Below are positions 9,184 through 18,838 of a stretch of 64,000 bases of DNA, piece after piece. The stretch's first letter is position 1; each line of letters starts with the position of its first letter. Position numbers and translations under genes: made by a program. The stretch lies in assembly GCA_964386565.1 (NCBI GenBank), contig CAYLRU010000008.1, positions 44,721 through 108,720 of the forward strand. Direction: 5' to 3'. The notes beneath the pieces are model-generated. The model was given only the letters and a program-made list of their open reading frames with translations. It did no database searches and was not told the origin of the DNA. This DNA comes from CAYLRU01 sp964386565 (GTDB lineage: Bacteria > Desulfobacterota > Desulfobacteria > Desulfobacterales > UBA5616).

Positions 9184-10335
9184 ATGACCGAATACGATAT
9201 GTGGAAAATTTTTCCCCGCATGCCCAGGAAGGTGACCATCGGGGATATTACCGTACGGGACGGTTTCCAGCATGAAGAAAAGTTTATTTCAACGGCAGCT
9301 AAAAAGTTTTACCTGGAAGAACTGATATTTGCCGGATGTCGGCATATCGAAGTCACCAATCTTGGCAATCCTTACATCATGCCCCAGTTTAGGGATGCGG
9401 AAGAACTGCTGGCCCATCTTCGAGGTGATCGGTTCAGGCAAAAATGCGAGAGAAAAGGGATCCCCCATGAAGACATCTGCCTCACCTGCGTTACGATTCG
9501 TGAACCCGCCGTGGATCGCGCCATTGCATTAAAGGAGAAGGGTATTGGCCCGGATCGCGTTCTGATGATGGTTTCCACGGAGGAGGAGCATCATTTTGCC
9601 AATTCCGGGACCACTCTGCCCCAGTATTGGCGTGAAGCAGAGCGCTGCATCAAAAAATGTGCGGATGCCGGCATCAAGATGTGCGGCACGGTGAGCACCA
9701 TCTGGGGAAGTCCCATCGGCGGGGCCACGGACTTAAGAGACGCCGTGGCGTTCACCAAGCGCTGGCTTTCCATCGGCGCCCATGATGTAGAACATGCAGA
9801 CCATGACGGAAGTGCGTCGGCACCGGATGTATATCGGTATTTTTCCATGATTTTAGATGAAATGCCGGATACCCGGCTGCACATTGCCCATTTCCATGAG
9901 ACCAAGCGTATGGCGTCCGCATCCGTTCTGGCCGCGCTTCAGGCCGGCATCACGAATTTTGAAGCAACCCTGGGCGGCCTGGGAGGACAGCCGAGCAACT
10001 TCATGGACGACTGTCCGGTGAAGGGGACGGGTGAATACTATTACGAAGATCCCCGCTATGTGGGGCTGGTCACCCTGGAAGACACCCTGGTTCAGATTGA
10101 CGAAATGGGAATCGAGCACGGATATGATGTAGATCGTATCCTGTGGCTGGGAAAGCAGATGGAACGCACCATCGGCAGGCGGCTTCGGTCCGAGGCCGTT
10201 TATAACGGCAGAACATTAAAGGAAGGTCACATGAAGTTCGCCCGGCCTGGACTGGCGGAACTAAAGGAAAAGCTAGGGGAATCACCGGGGCAGAGACTGC
10301 CGGTGGAGTGGAAAGATAAAGCCATGCTGTCGTAG
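9184..10335 (+). CDS. HMG-CoA-lyase-like protein (DRE-TIM family), lacking the catalytic Cys
   Basis: A 383-residue TIM-barrel protein. The metal-site motifs are present: TVRDGFQHE (about residues 20-28), and HIAHFHETK, whose HFH matches the HxH pair of HMG-CoA lyase. The following ALQAGITNFEATLGGLGG matches the HMG-CoA lyase signature, but the residue that is the catalytic Cys in GGLGGCP is Gln269 here (GGLGGQP). It may catalyse another C-C cleavage or condensation, or have lost activity. It is tightly linked to the regulator before it and is followed 129 nt later by an MCC-type carboxyltransferase. Confidence 0.82.
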   Translation: MTEYDMWKIFPRMPRKVTIGDITVRDGFQHEEKFISTAAKKFYLEELIFAGCRHIEVTNLGNPYIMPQFRDAEELLAHLRGDRFRQKCERKGIPHEDICLTCVTIREPAVDRAIALKEKGIGPDRVLMMVSTEEEHHFANSGTTLPQYWREAERCIKKCADAGIKMCGTVSTIWGSPIGGATDLRDAVAFTKRWLSIGAHDVEHADHDGSASAPDVYRYFSMILDEMPDTRLHIAHFHETKRMASASVLAALQAGITNFEATLGGLGGQPSNFMDDCPVKGTGEYYYEDPRYVGLVTLEDTLVQIDEMGIEHGYDVDRILWLGKQMERTIGRRLRSEAVYNGRTLKEGHMKFARPGLAELKEKLGESPGQRLPVEWKDKAMLS

Positions 10336-10464
10336 ATCATGCCTTTGTATTTAGAATCCAGAAGTCAATGCCGATAACTTCGCGTAAATGGCCATCATGT
10401 TCCATTATGTCAGTCTTAAGTTAATGATATCGATCAGAAGTCAGAATGGAGGAAATAACAACCC

Positions 10465-12072
10465 ATGCGCCGGATCAAGACCGCCATCGATCCCCTGTCG
10501 ACCGTTTATCGGGATTATGAACGCTGTAACCGGAAACGTATGGCCGATTTTCACGAGCGCCAGCAAAAGGCCCGTTTCCACCGGCCGGAACGCGACATAA
10601 ATCGGCTGCGTCGACAGAAAAAACTCCTGGTAAGGGAACGTCTCGACATGCTGCTTGACCCGGGCACGCCGTTTCTGGAACTTTCGTCTCTGGCTGCAAA
10701 CATGGCCTACGACGGCACGGTCCCCAGCGCCGGGCTGGTGTCGGGGGTGGGAATTGTATGCGGCCGTGAAGTCCTGGTAATGGCCAGCGACAGTTCCATA
10801 AAAGGCGGCGCGTGGTATCCCCTTACCGTTAAGAAAATGGTGCGGACAACCCATATCGCCATTGAAAACCGTATTCCCATGATCCACCTGGTGGATGCGG
10901 CAGGGGCTTTTTTACCCATGCAGTCCGAGCTTTTTCCGGACAGGGACGGGGCGGGGCGGATTTTTCGAAACCAGTGCGTCTTAAGCGCTCTGGGGGTAAA
11001 GCAAGTGGCGCTGGTGCTGGGACACAGTACGGCAGGGGGGGCTTACGTGCCCACCTTATGTGATTATTCCGTTATGGTACGCAGGACCGGCGGCGTATTT
11101 TTAGGAGGCCCCCCCCTGGTCAAAGCCGCTACAGGGGAAGATGTTTCCGCTGATGAACTGGGGGGTGCGGATGTTCACAGTTCCATCAGCGGTACGGCGG
11201 ATTACGCCGTTGACTCGGAAAAGGAAGGCATCGCGTTGGTACGTGAAATCGTGGGCACCTTTCCCCGTGAAAAAAAGGCGGCAGTGGAAAGACGGGAAAT
11301 CGAAGAACCCTACTACGATCCAAAGGAGCTTTACGGCATTATTCCGGATGATGTCAAAAAGCAGTTCGACATGCGAGAGGTGATCGCCCGCATTGTGGAC
11401 GGCAGCCGTTTCCACGAATTCAAACCCGACTACGGCACCACCGCCGTGTGCGGTTTTGCCTTTCTATACGGATGGAAAATCGGCATTGTCGGCAACAACG
11501 GGGTTCTTTTTTCTGACAGCGCCAAGAAATGTACGCAGTTCATGCAAATCTGCAATCGGGATCGTGTTCCGGTAATATTCCTGCAAAACATCACGGGGTT
11601 CATGGTGGGAAAGGACTACGAACACGCGGGTATTACCAAGGACGGCGCCAAAATGCTCATGGTCCAGGCCAACCTGGATGTGCCCAAACTCACGATAATG
11701 ACCAACGGCAGTTTCGGTGCCGGCAATTACGCCATGTGCGGCCGGGCTTATGACGCGCGGTTTATCTTTTCCTGGCCCAACTCCCAGATTTCGGTTATGG
11801 GCATGGAGCAGGCGGCTAAAACCCTCACCCAGATTCGGTTAAAAGCCTTGGAACGGCAGGGAAAGACCCTGACCGAGGAAGAAGAACGTGAAATCAACGA
11901 GGGCATTACCCAGGACTACCTGGAAAAAAGCAGCGCATACTATGCCACGTCGGAATTGTGGGACGACGGTATCATAGACCCCGTGGATACCCGAAAGGTA
12001 TTGGGAATTGCCCTGTCGGTATCACTGAACCGTGATTTCGGTGAAACACCTCATGGGATTTTCAGAATGTGA
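10465..12072 (+). CDS. acyl-CoA carboxylase, carboxyltransferase (MCC-beta-like) subunit
   Basis: A 535-residue carboxyltransferase closest in pattern to methylcrotonyl-CoA carboxylase beta. The acyl-CoA site stretch GGAWYPLTVKKM lies near residue 113, GHSTAGGAYVP near 189, and FLGGPPLVKAATGE near 212. The C-terminal half carries NNGVLFSDSAKK and GSFGAGNYAMCGRA. It would transfer a carboxyl group from carboxybiotin to an acyl-CoA. No biotin carboxylase or biotin carrier gene is in the window, so the partner subunits must be elsewhere or shared. A GGAGG site at 10448-10452 supports the start. Confidence 0.9.
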   Translation: MRRIKTAIDPLSTVYRDYERCNRKRMADFHERQQKARFHRPERDINRLRRQKKLLVRERLDMLLDPGTPFLELSSLAANMAYDGTVPSAGLVSGVGIVCGREVLVMASDSSIKGGAWYPLTVKKMVRTTHIAIENRIPMIHLVDAAGAFLPMQSELFPDRDGAGRIFRNQCVLSALGVKQVALVLGHSTAGGAYVPTLCDYSVMVRRTGGVFLGGPPLVKAATGEDVSADELGGADVHSSISGTADYAVDSEKEGIALVREIVGTFPREKKAAVERREIEEPYYDPKELYGIIPDDVKKQFDMREVIARIVDGSRFHEFKPDYGTTAVCGFAFLYGWKIGIVGNNGVLFSDSAKKCTQFMQICNRDRVPVIFLQNITGFMVGKDYEHAGITKDGAKMLMVQANLDVPKLTIMTNGSFGAGNYAMCGRAYDARFIFSWPNSQISVMGMEQAAKTLTQIRLKALERQGKTLTEEEEREINEGITQDYLEKSSAYYATSELWDDGIIDPVDTRKVLGIALSVSLNRDFGETPHGIFRM

Positions 12073-12225
12073 GCTCCCCGTCCCCTGAAATATTTACAAA
12101 ACGGTCGATACCTGTTAAAAGTCTTACTTAAGATGGATCACCGACTTTTCCGGCCACCCGGGATTTTGATTGAAAAATACGTAGTGACTGGAAAGGCATG
12201 AGGTGGGATTCCCCAAAAAGCTGTT

Positions 12226-14883
12226 TCAAGCATCAAACCATTTCTGATAAAAACTCATGCGATCCTCATAAAAAGCAACCATTTCCCGGTTTTCTTTTCC
12301 ATGCAAGCCGATTTCTGAAAAATACGAAAGGGCGTTTTCGATGTTTAACCTGGATAAGGCTTCCGGCTGTTCGATTTCTCCCTGCTTGAGCAGGATATTG
12401 CCGAACAACAGTATTTTTTTCAGTCGGTCTTTTGAAGACCGCTGGTCAACAGATTGCCGGGACAGCCATTTCAGCACAAGACCATAGGATTCGATAAACG
12501 GCTTTAAAAAAGCGGCGAACTGTTTTAATTTCCGGTAACCCGGTGACGTAATCGTATAGGTCTCCGGTTGGATGGGATGGGGGATGAGGATGTCGTCATC
12601 AATAAATGCCTTGATACTCTTTCTCAAATAAAATTCAACAGGCTGTTCATTGTCCCGGATAAATTCCTGACTGAAAAAGCCGGCAAGAAACTGATAATCG
12701 GCAAGAATATCCGCTGTCCTGAATATAAATGCGTCTTTTGACAGAATGGCAAGGCCGGCATAGGCAGCAGGAATGAAATGGGTGATGGCGTTGTTTTTGT
12801 AATATTCCAGTTCATGCCGTTTGTTTTTCCTGATGATCAGGGTATCCGTGTCTTGCCATATGCCGGGTTCGGCCTGAACAGCATCAATGATCTTTGCCTG
12901 GAGATAATGGTTAAGAATCCGGCCGGTGATATGGCGTGGATAGGCCGTCAATGAATCGCTCACCGGAGATTTCCGTGACACCAGGTATGATACATAGGTC
13001 TGGATCTGATTCATCAGGCTTTTAAAGGTGCGGGAATTTTTCCGGGAATTCAGCAACGATGCGGCAACAATGGACCTGGGCATCGCAATGGTGGCCCGAT
13101 CGATTTCGTTCATGATTTTGTTGCCCAGTTCACGGCAAACGAAATTCTTTTGTTTTGAAGAAAGACCGCCCGCCGGTAAGTTCTTTTGGGCGATATAATC
13201 GTTAAGATCGATGGGATCATTGAACTTCACAAAAATCTTTCCATATCGTTTCTTCAACAACTTCCGGACCTTTAAAATCTGCCTGGCGCTTTCCGGTTGT
13301 TTTTGGCCTCCTTCGATTTCATGCAGATATTCCTTTTCTTCAGGAACGCGTTCGTACCCGATATAAACCGGAACAAAAATAAGATCCCTGCAGGCGTTGT
13401 TTTCAAATGCGGTCAGTAAAATATTGATCATACCGAGCTGAGGATGAAGGAGTTTTCCGGACCGGCTTCGGGTTCCTTCAATAAAGACGGTAATATGAAA
13501 TCCTTCTTTGAGAAGTTCATAAATATAGGCGGAAAAAACCTTTGTGTAGAACACCGCACCTTTGAAAGACCGTCTGACAAAAAAGGTGCCCGCCATTCTG
13601 AGAATGGGGCCCAAAGGCCAGAAGGAGAGATTTTTCCCGGCAAAAAAGTGGGGCGGGGACATATGGTGTAAAAACATGATGTAAAGCATTACCATGGAAT
13701 CGATGTGGCTTCGGTGACACGGCACAAAAATAACGGGACCTTTTAAGGCCATTCGCTTGATCGCTTCGAGCCGTCCGACATCAATGTGAATTCCGTCGAA
13801 GACGGTACGGGACAGCCACTGGATGATACGGACCGACAATCCGGTGAAACCGGGCCGGTATCTCGCAGCAATTTCGTCAAAATATGCCACGGCCTGACGG
13901 CGTACCGAAAAAATAGAAGTGTTTTTCCGGGCCGCGTGTTTTTTCATATAATCCTGAAGGTCATCGTTGGTCAGGATACTCAGCCTGATTTCATCAAAAG
14001 ATTTTATTACCGGTCCAGTGGTGCTTTGACGGTGTCTTGTGATTTGATACAGAAGGTTGCGTCTTAACACAAGGGCCAGATGACTGGTACTGCGTGAAGA
14101 CGATCCGGGTTCGTTTAAAAAATTTTGGAGATTAACCGGCTGGGAAAATTCGACAAACATTTTTTCGGGTTTCAGCAATGCCTTGAAAAACTTTCGCAAC
14201 GTGTCGGGCCTTTGCTCGGATCCAAAAAAAAGATCGGTTAATTTTAACGCCGTGGTTGCCGGTTTTTGGGTATAAAAAAAAAGTTGGGGCACAATGACAA
14301 CGGGCCTGTTGATTTTGCCCTGCAACTCGATCAAATATTTTAAAGGATCGGGTTTCTGTTTTACAAACCGCTGATAAAAATCATGTTTTTCAACCAGCGA
14401 CAGGAAAACGGCCTCTCCTTTTTGCAGTTGCAGGCCCAGATAGTCATCATGAAACAGTCCGGATCGGTGTTCCTGATGAAAGAACCGGTAAATTCCCGAA
14501 AAAAGGATCTGGAGCCATTTTCTGAAGGATTGAAAAAACAACAATCTGTAATCTATGGCAATGGTGGGCCCCACCAGTCCCATGGAAGAGAGGCGGAAAT
14601 ATGAAAACAGATACTCAAACGTGCTTTTAAATTTATTCACGTAAACGATACAGGCATTTTCAGGAAGGCCTTTGATGACGTCCGCCTGATTCGTTGAAAA
14701 GCCGATTCGAAGAAACAGCAGTTTAAAAAAGAAATGCCGTATTGGATCCATATGAGAAGGAAGTTGACAGCCGAAGTGCTGTGTGGTTCCCTCTAAAAAC
14801 CGGTTGATTATCGTGTTGATTTTCTTTATCAGCATGACAGGATTCATACAGTTTGACAATTTTACGGGTAATGGTGTGCACAC
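12226..14883 (-). CDS. plsB: glycerol-3-phosphate 1-O-acyltransferase
   Basis: An 885-residue PlsB-type acyltransferase. The four acyltransferase blocks are visible: VPCHRSHID near residue 385 (catalytic His and Asp), FFVRRSFKG near 430, FIEGTRSRSGK near 460, and IFVPVYIGYERV near 495. A long N-terminal region and a long C-terminal region flank them, as in PlsB. It would make lysophosphatidate at the inner membrane, the first step of phospholipid synthesis. The start is uncertain: GTG at 14883 has a poor ribosome-binding site, and ATG codons at 14847 and 14751 are alternatives. It diverges from the amidohydrolase gene. Confidence 0.88.
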   Translation of the reverse strand: MCTPLPVKLSNCMNPVMLIKKINTIINRFLEGTTQHFGCQLPSHMDPIRHFFFKLLFLRIGFSTNQADVIKGLPENACIVYVNKFKSTFEYLFSYFRLSSMGLVGPTIAIDYRLLFFQSFRKWLQILFSGIYRFFHQEHRSGLFHDDYLGLQLQKGEAVFLSLVEKHDFYQRFVKQKPDPLKYLIELQGKINRPVVIVPQLFFYTQKPATTALKLTDLFFGSEQRPDTLRKFFKALLKPEKMFVEFSQPVNLQNFLNEPGSSSRSTSHLALVLRRNLLYQITRHRQSTTGPVIKSFDEIRLSILTNDDLQDYMKKHAARKNTSIFSVRRQAVAYFDEIAARYRPGFTGLSVRIIQWLSRTVFDGIHIDVGRLEAIKRMALKGPVIFVPCHRSHIDSMVMLYIMFLHHMSPPHFFAGKNLSFWPLGPILRMAGTFFVRRSFKGAVFYTKVFSAYIYELLKEGFHITVFIEGTRSRSGKLLHPQLGMINILLTAFENNACRDLIFVPVYIGYERVPEEKEYLHEIEGGQKQPESARQILKVRKLLKKRYGKIFVKFNDPIDLNDYIAQKNLPAGGLSSKQKNFVCRELGNKIMNEIDRATIAMPRSIVAASLLNSRKNSRTFKSLMNQIQTYVSYLVSRKSPVSDSLTAYPRHITGRILNHYLQAKIIDAVQAEPGIWQDTDTLIIRKNKRHELEYYKNNAITHFIPAAYAGLAILSKDAFIFRTADILADYQFLAGFFSQEFIRDNEQPVEFYLRKSIKAFIDDDILIPHPIQPETYTITSPGYRKLKQFAAFLKPFIESYGLVLKWLSRQSVDQRSSKDRLKKILLFGNILLKQGEIEQPEALSRLNIENALSYFSEIGLHGKENREMVAFYEDRMSFYQKWFDA

Positions 14884-15062
14884 CGTTGATGTTTTTCGAT
14901 CTTATGTTGTTGATATATTCGATATCCAAAGAAAAATCAAACAGCCACCTGAATATCCTTGATGGCTAAGGATGCAACTCTGATTGAATCGGACAACCTG
15001 TAAATTATGCGTTCCCCCATCGGAACGCGGGAAAGGAAATCGGCAAAGAAACAGGGGCAATT

Positions 15063-15956
15063 GTGAATCATTCCAGACTGCCGGCATTAAATGATATTGA
15101 AGATTCAAGGATACCGGGAAATCTGCCGTTTGTGGTGGATTCCCATGTCCATGTTTTCCCGGAACCCTTATTTAAGGCCATATGGGACTGGTTCGACATG
15201 TTCGCATGGCCCATACGATACCGTTTTGCTTCAGAGGAAGTGGTGGACTATTTACTGTCCCGGGGGGTGGGACATGTGGTGGCGTTTCAATATGCCCATA
15301 AACCCGGCATGGCGGACATGTTAAATTCATATATGGCACAACTCTGCCGGGCCTTTCCGGGCCGGGTCACCGGTATGGCAACGGTATTTCCCGGAGAACC
15401 CGACTGCCGGCGGATTCTGGTTCGGGCGTTTGGTATGGGGTTAAAAGGCGTTAAACTGCACGCCCATGTGCAATGCTTCGATATGACCAGCGAAGAAATG
15501 GACGAAATTTATGATGTTTGTTCATCCGAAAAAAGACCGTTGGTCATGCATGTGAGCCGGGAGCCCAAAAGTCCTGCCTATAAATGCGATCCCTATGTGT
15601 TGTGCAGTGCGGAAAAGCTCGAACGGGTGATCTCCAACTTTCCGAAATTAAAAATATGCGTTCCTCATTTGGGGATTGACGAGTTTTTGCCGTATAAAAA
15701 GCTCATTGAAAAATATGATAACCTGTGGCTGGACACGGCCATGGCCGTTACGGACTATTTCCCCATCGTCAATCCGGTGGGCCTGGAAGAAATGCGGGGA
15801 GATCGGATTCTGTACGGCACGGATTTCCCCAACATTCCATTTGCATGGGACCGTGAAATCAAATGGATCAACCGCCGAGGTTTTTCAGATCAATTCCTTG
15901 AACGGCTGTTGGGAAAAAACGCCGTTGATTTTTTTGATCTGGATATCCCATGCTGA
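15063..15956 (+). CDS. amidohydrolase family protein (TIM-barrel metal hydrolase or decarboxylase)
   Basis: A 297-residue Amidohydro_2-type protein. Metal ligands are in DSHVHVF (His28, His30), KLHAHVQ near residue 137, CVPHLGIDE near 200 and YGTDFPN near 256. Members include hydrolases and non-oxidative decarboxylases of aromatic acids. The substrate is not evident. The start is GTG at 15063, with GGAAAGGAAA upstream at 15028-15037 somewhat far away, so the start is moderately certain. A hairpin-plus-T-run terminator follows at 16056-16080. Confidence 0.82.
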   Translation: MNHSRLPALNDIEDSRIPGNLPFVVDSHVHVFPEPLFKAIWDWFDMFAWPIRYRFASEEVVDYLLSRGVGHVVAFQYAHKPGMADMLNSYMAQLCRAFPGRVTGMATVFPGEPDCRRILVRAFGMGLKGVKLHAHVQCFDMTSEEMDEIYDVCSSEKRPLVMHVSREPKSPAYKCDPYVLCSAEKLERVISNFPKLKICVPHLGIDEFLPYKKLIEKYDNLWLDTAMAVTDYFPIVNPVGLEEMRGDRILYGTDFPNIPFAWDREIKWINRRGFSDQFLERLLGKNAVDFFDLDIPC

Positions 15957-16055
15957 ACGACAACTGCGGGAAAAATCCCCGCAACCTGTGGAAAGTTCCG
16001 GGAAGCGGGTCTGATGGTATTATCCGTCGCACTGATTTCCAAATCCTCTGCTTTG

Positions 16056-16080
16056 ATCCCGGACCCGGGATTCTTTTTTC
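16056..16080 (+). terminator. rho-independent terminator
   Basis: The inverted repeat ATCCCG-GACC-CGGGAT at 16056-16071 is followed by TCTTTTTTC. It lies 100 nt after the amidohydrolase stop and 9 nt before the 3' end of the convergent CoA-ligase gene. The T run serves only plus-strand transcripts. A second hairpin, TGCGGG-AAAAATC-CCCGCA, lies upstream at 15965-15983. Confidence 0.6.
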
Positions 16081-16088
16081 GGATGGCA

Positions 16089-17501
16089 CTATTGGAAGGA
16101 GCGTTTTATTTCCGCATATCGGGTCAGCGCAGCCATGGCCAGCGCGCATTGTTCCGATGTATTGTACATGGGAATTCCGGCGCTCTTCAATAGTTCCATG
16201 GTGGATACCGACGAATGAAGTTTTTGCGTGATGACGGGTTTGTTGTACTTTTTGGGGATTTGGCAGAACCGGTCGACAGCCGTCAAGACGGCGATTCTGG
16301 TCTGGGCCAGGGACTCGTTTTTCAGGGTTCGGTCTATGGGTACATTTGTGATGATACCATCAATATAGTCAATGGATGCCAGTTTTTCAATGATGCGCAC
16401 CTCGTCCATGGCTTCGTAAATGCCGGCGGCAAAATCCACCGGGTTATTGGGCACCGGGGCATGGGGAGGCAGTATTTCCTTGAGCCCGAGTTTGTCCGCT
16501 TCTTTGAATTCCGGAATGTGAATACCCATGCAGGCCAGATTGTCCGTCGTAGTCACTCCCTGGCCGCCGTTTCCCACCACGGCGATACGCTTCCCTTTGG
16601 GAAGAGGCTGATTGATCAGTGCCTCGGCCATGATAAACAGATGTTCCATCTGTCGGACCCGAATCAGGCCTGCCTGGCGGCACATGCCGTCAAATATCCG
16701 GTCTTCTCCCGCGATGGATGCCGTGTGAGACAAAGTCGCCTTAGCCCCCATTTCGGATGTACCGCCTTTGAGAATCAGGACGGGCTTTTCCCTGGCCACT
16801 TCCCTGGCGATTCGCCGGAAGGTTCTGCCGTCTTTAAATCCTTCGATATACACAGCAATCACCTGCGTATCCGGATCGTTGGCAAAATACGCCAGATAGT
16901 CCGCTGCCGTCAGATCCGCCTGGTTCCCCATGGAGATGAATTTACTCAACCCAAACCCCTTGGTAAGCGCAATCCTCACTGCCTGGCCGCCAAACATGCC
17001 GCTCTGGCTGATAAAAGCCAAGGCGCCTCTGGGAGGATTGGGAAATGGGGTGATATTTAAGTCCCCCGCCGCGGAAAAGATGCCGTTTCCGTTGGGGCCC
17101 ACAAAACGGATACCGCCTTTCCGGGCGATGTCCACCGTTTCCATCTCAAGGGCACGGCCAGCCTCACCGGTTTCGGCGAAATCCGCGGATATGATAACAC
17201 CGCCCTTGACGCCTTTTTTTACGCAATTTCGCATAATTCCGGGCATCTGAGCGGCCTGAACCGTGAATACGGCAAGGTCGACGTCACCGGGGATCTCCGT
17301 TATATCCGCATATGACGGCAATCCGCAAATCCGGCTTTCCTTCGGGTTAACCGGAAAGATCTTTCCCCTGAACTTGGATTCAAGGGCGCTTAATATTAAC
17401 CGCCCCCCCCATTTGGCCGGGTTATTGCTTGCTCCGATAAAAGCAATGGATTTGGGTTTGAAGATGGGATCCAACTGTTTAACGATATCTGCGGACAACA
17501 T
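16089..17501 (-). CDS. ADP-forming acyl-CoA synthetase, alpha-like subunit
   Basis: A 470-residue protein with a CoA-binding Rossmann domain (residues 10-105: SIAFIGASNNPAKWGG), then two succinyl-CoA-synthetase-like domains containing FISQSGMFGG near residue 170. GAKATLSHTASIAG near residue 245 carries the His expected to be phosphorylated. It corresponds to the alpha part of ADP-forming acetate/acyl-CoA ligases, which interconvert acyl-CoA, ADP and Pi with acid, CoA and ATP. The ATP-grasp beta part is missing from the protein and from the neighbouring genes. It follows two CoA-transferase genes on the same strand with an 84-nt gap, so it may share their transcript. Confidence 0.85.
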   Translation of the reverse strand: MLSADIVKQLDPIFKPKSIAFIGASNNPAKWGGRLILSALESKFRGKIFPVNPKESRICGLPSYADITEIPGDVDLAVFTVQAAQMPGIMRNCVKKGVKGGVIISADFAETGEAGRALEMETVDIARKGGIRFVGPNGNGIFSAAGDLNITPFPNPPRGALAFISQSGMFGGQAVRIALTKGFGLSKFISMGNQADLTAADYLAYFANDPDTQVIAVYIEGFKDGRTFRRIAREVAREKPVLILKGGTSEMGAKATLSHTASIAGEDRIFDGMCRQAGLIRVRQMEHLFIMAEALINQPLPKGKRIAVVGNGGQGVTTTDNLACMGIHIPEFKEADKLGLKEILPPHAPVPNNPVDFAAGIYEAMDEVRIIEKLASIDYIDGIITNVPIDRTLKNESLAQTRIAVLTAVDRFCQIPKKYNKPVITQKLHSSVSTMELLKSAGIPMYNTSEQCALAMAALTRYAEIKRSFQ

Positions 17502-17585
17502 TTCCTCCGTTTCTCACCAACGGGCATTTTTTATTTTTCGAAACAACAAAACCATGCTCTTCGGGTGTACCCCGGGTTTAGCAAT

Positions 17586-18827
17586 TTACTCCGTACCGGG
17601 CACATCCGCCTCGGTGGTGATTACACCTTCAACGAATAGATCGCTGATATCATCATCTGTCAATCCCAGGATTTCCTTATATACATATTCAATGTCTTCA
17701 CCCAGGCAGGGACCGGCCTTATAAATGTGGTTTGGTGTTTTTGACAGCCGGTAGGCCGGGGCATTGTAAGCATGTTCCCCGATAACCGGGTGCTCCAAAA
17801 ACCGGAAATGCTCTCTGTGTTTCAATTGGGGGTCCTTAAACAGATCTTCCGCAGCTTCCACCATCCCGCAGGGCACTTCGGATTCCTGCATCAAGGTCAT
17901 GATCTTTTCGGCCGGCAATTTTTTCGTCCATTGAGTGATAAGATCGTCTAATTCATCTTCATTCTTTTTACGGGTCAGAAACGTTGAAAATTTTGCATCC
18001 CGACACCAGTCAGGATTTCCGATAACGCGACAAAAAGCACGCCATTGGGCCTCGTTGGTAACGGCAATAGCGATCCATCGATCTTCGCCCGAGCAGGGGA
18101 ATATGCCATGGGGCGCCATGTAGGGGTCTTTATTCCCCATTCGCTTGGCAATTCTTTTATTAACGCTGTAATCCAGGATGGTGGGACCCAGAAAGGTTAC
18201 CCCGGCCTCCACCTGGGACTGATCCAGGTAGATGCCCTTGCCGGTTTTCTTTCTCCGGATCAGCGCGGCGATGACCGTGGAGGCCAGGTACCAGGGCGCG
18301 ATAAAGTCGCTGTAATTATTGAAAATAGGCAGTGGTTCCCGATCCGGGAGGCCGAGAAGATTGGAAAAACCCGCATACGTTGTGCCGAACATGCCATAAG
18401 CACCGAACTCTCTCAACGGACCGGTCTGACCCATCTGGCAGGTTGAAAAGTAGATGATGTCGGGCTTTATTTTTTTGCAGCTCTCATAATCCAACCCGAA
18501 CTTGGCCATGGTTCCAGGTGTGAAACTCTCCGTCACCAGATCGGCCCACGCAACGAGTTTTTTGGCCAGTTCCACGCCTTTGGGTTTGGTCAGGTCCATA
18601 GCCACGCTGTATTTGTTGGTATTATAGGCTGCGCCGAATACGCTTCGGTCGACGCCGGGTTCTCCGTCTCTGAACGGGGCGAAAGTTCTCAAGGAATCGG
18701 GGACGCGGTGACTTTCCACCCGAATAACCGTGGCCCCGTGCTCCGCCAACTCTCTTCCCACTTGAGGGCCCACGCCCACCCATGCGAAATCCGCCACCTT
18801 TAATCCTTTAAAGACTTGTTTTTGCAT
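17586..18827 (-). CDS. family III CoA-transferase (CaiB/BaiF type)
   Basis: A 413-residue CoA-transferase family III protein. It starts with GLKVADFAWVGVGPQVGRELAEHGA and carries the family GKGIYLDQSQVEA motif, whose Asp near residue 202 is the expected catalytic residue. It would move CoA between two carboxylic acids. It begins 11 nt after the stop of a second family III gene, so the two are co-transcribed and may form a heteromer, as paired family III subunits do in benzylsuccinate and related pathways. That link is inference. Confidence 0.88.
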   Translation of the reverse strand: MQKQVFKGLKVADFAWVGVGPQVGRELAEHGATVIRVESHRVPDSLRTFAPFRDGEPGVDRSVFGAAYNTNKYSVAMDLTKPKGVELAKKLVAWADLVTESFTPGTMAKFGLDYESCKKIKPDIIYFSTCQMGQTGPLREFGAYGMFGTTYAGFSNLLGLPDREPLPIFNNYSDFIAPWYLASTVIAALIRRKKTGKGIYLDQSQVEAGVTFLGPTILDYSVNKRIAKRMGNKDPYMAPHGIFPCSGEDRWIAIAVTNEAQWRAFCRVIGNPDWCRDAKFSTFLTRKKNEDELDDLITQWTKKLPAEKIMTLMQESEVPCGMVEAAEDLFKDPQLKHREHFRFLEHPVIGEHAYNAPAYRLSKTPNHIYKAGPCLGEDIEYVYKEILGLTDDDISDLFVEGVITTEADVPGTE

Positions 18828-18838
18828 GATATTCTCCT

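Noticed and set aside
15960..16050. GC-rich hairpins after the amidohydrolase considered as a second riboswitch
   Set aside because: The boxes of known riboswitches are not found; the hairpin followed by a T run at 16056-16080 fits a terminator.
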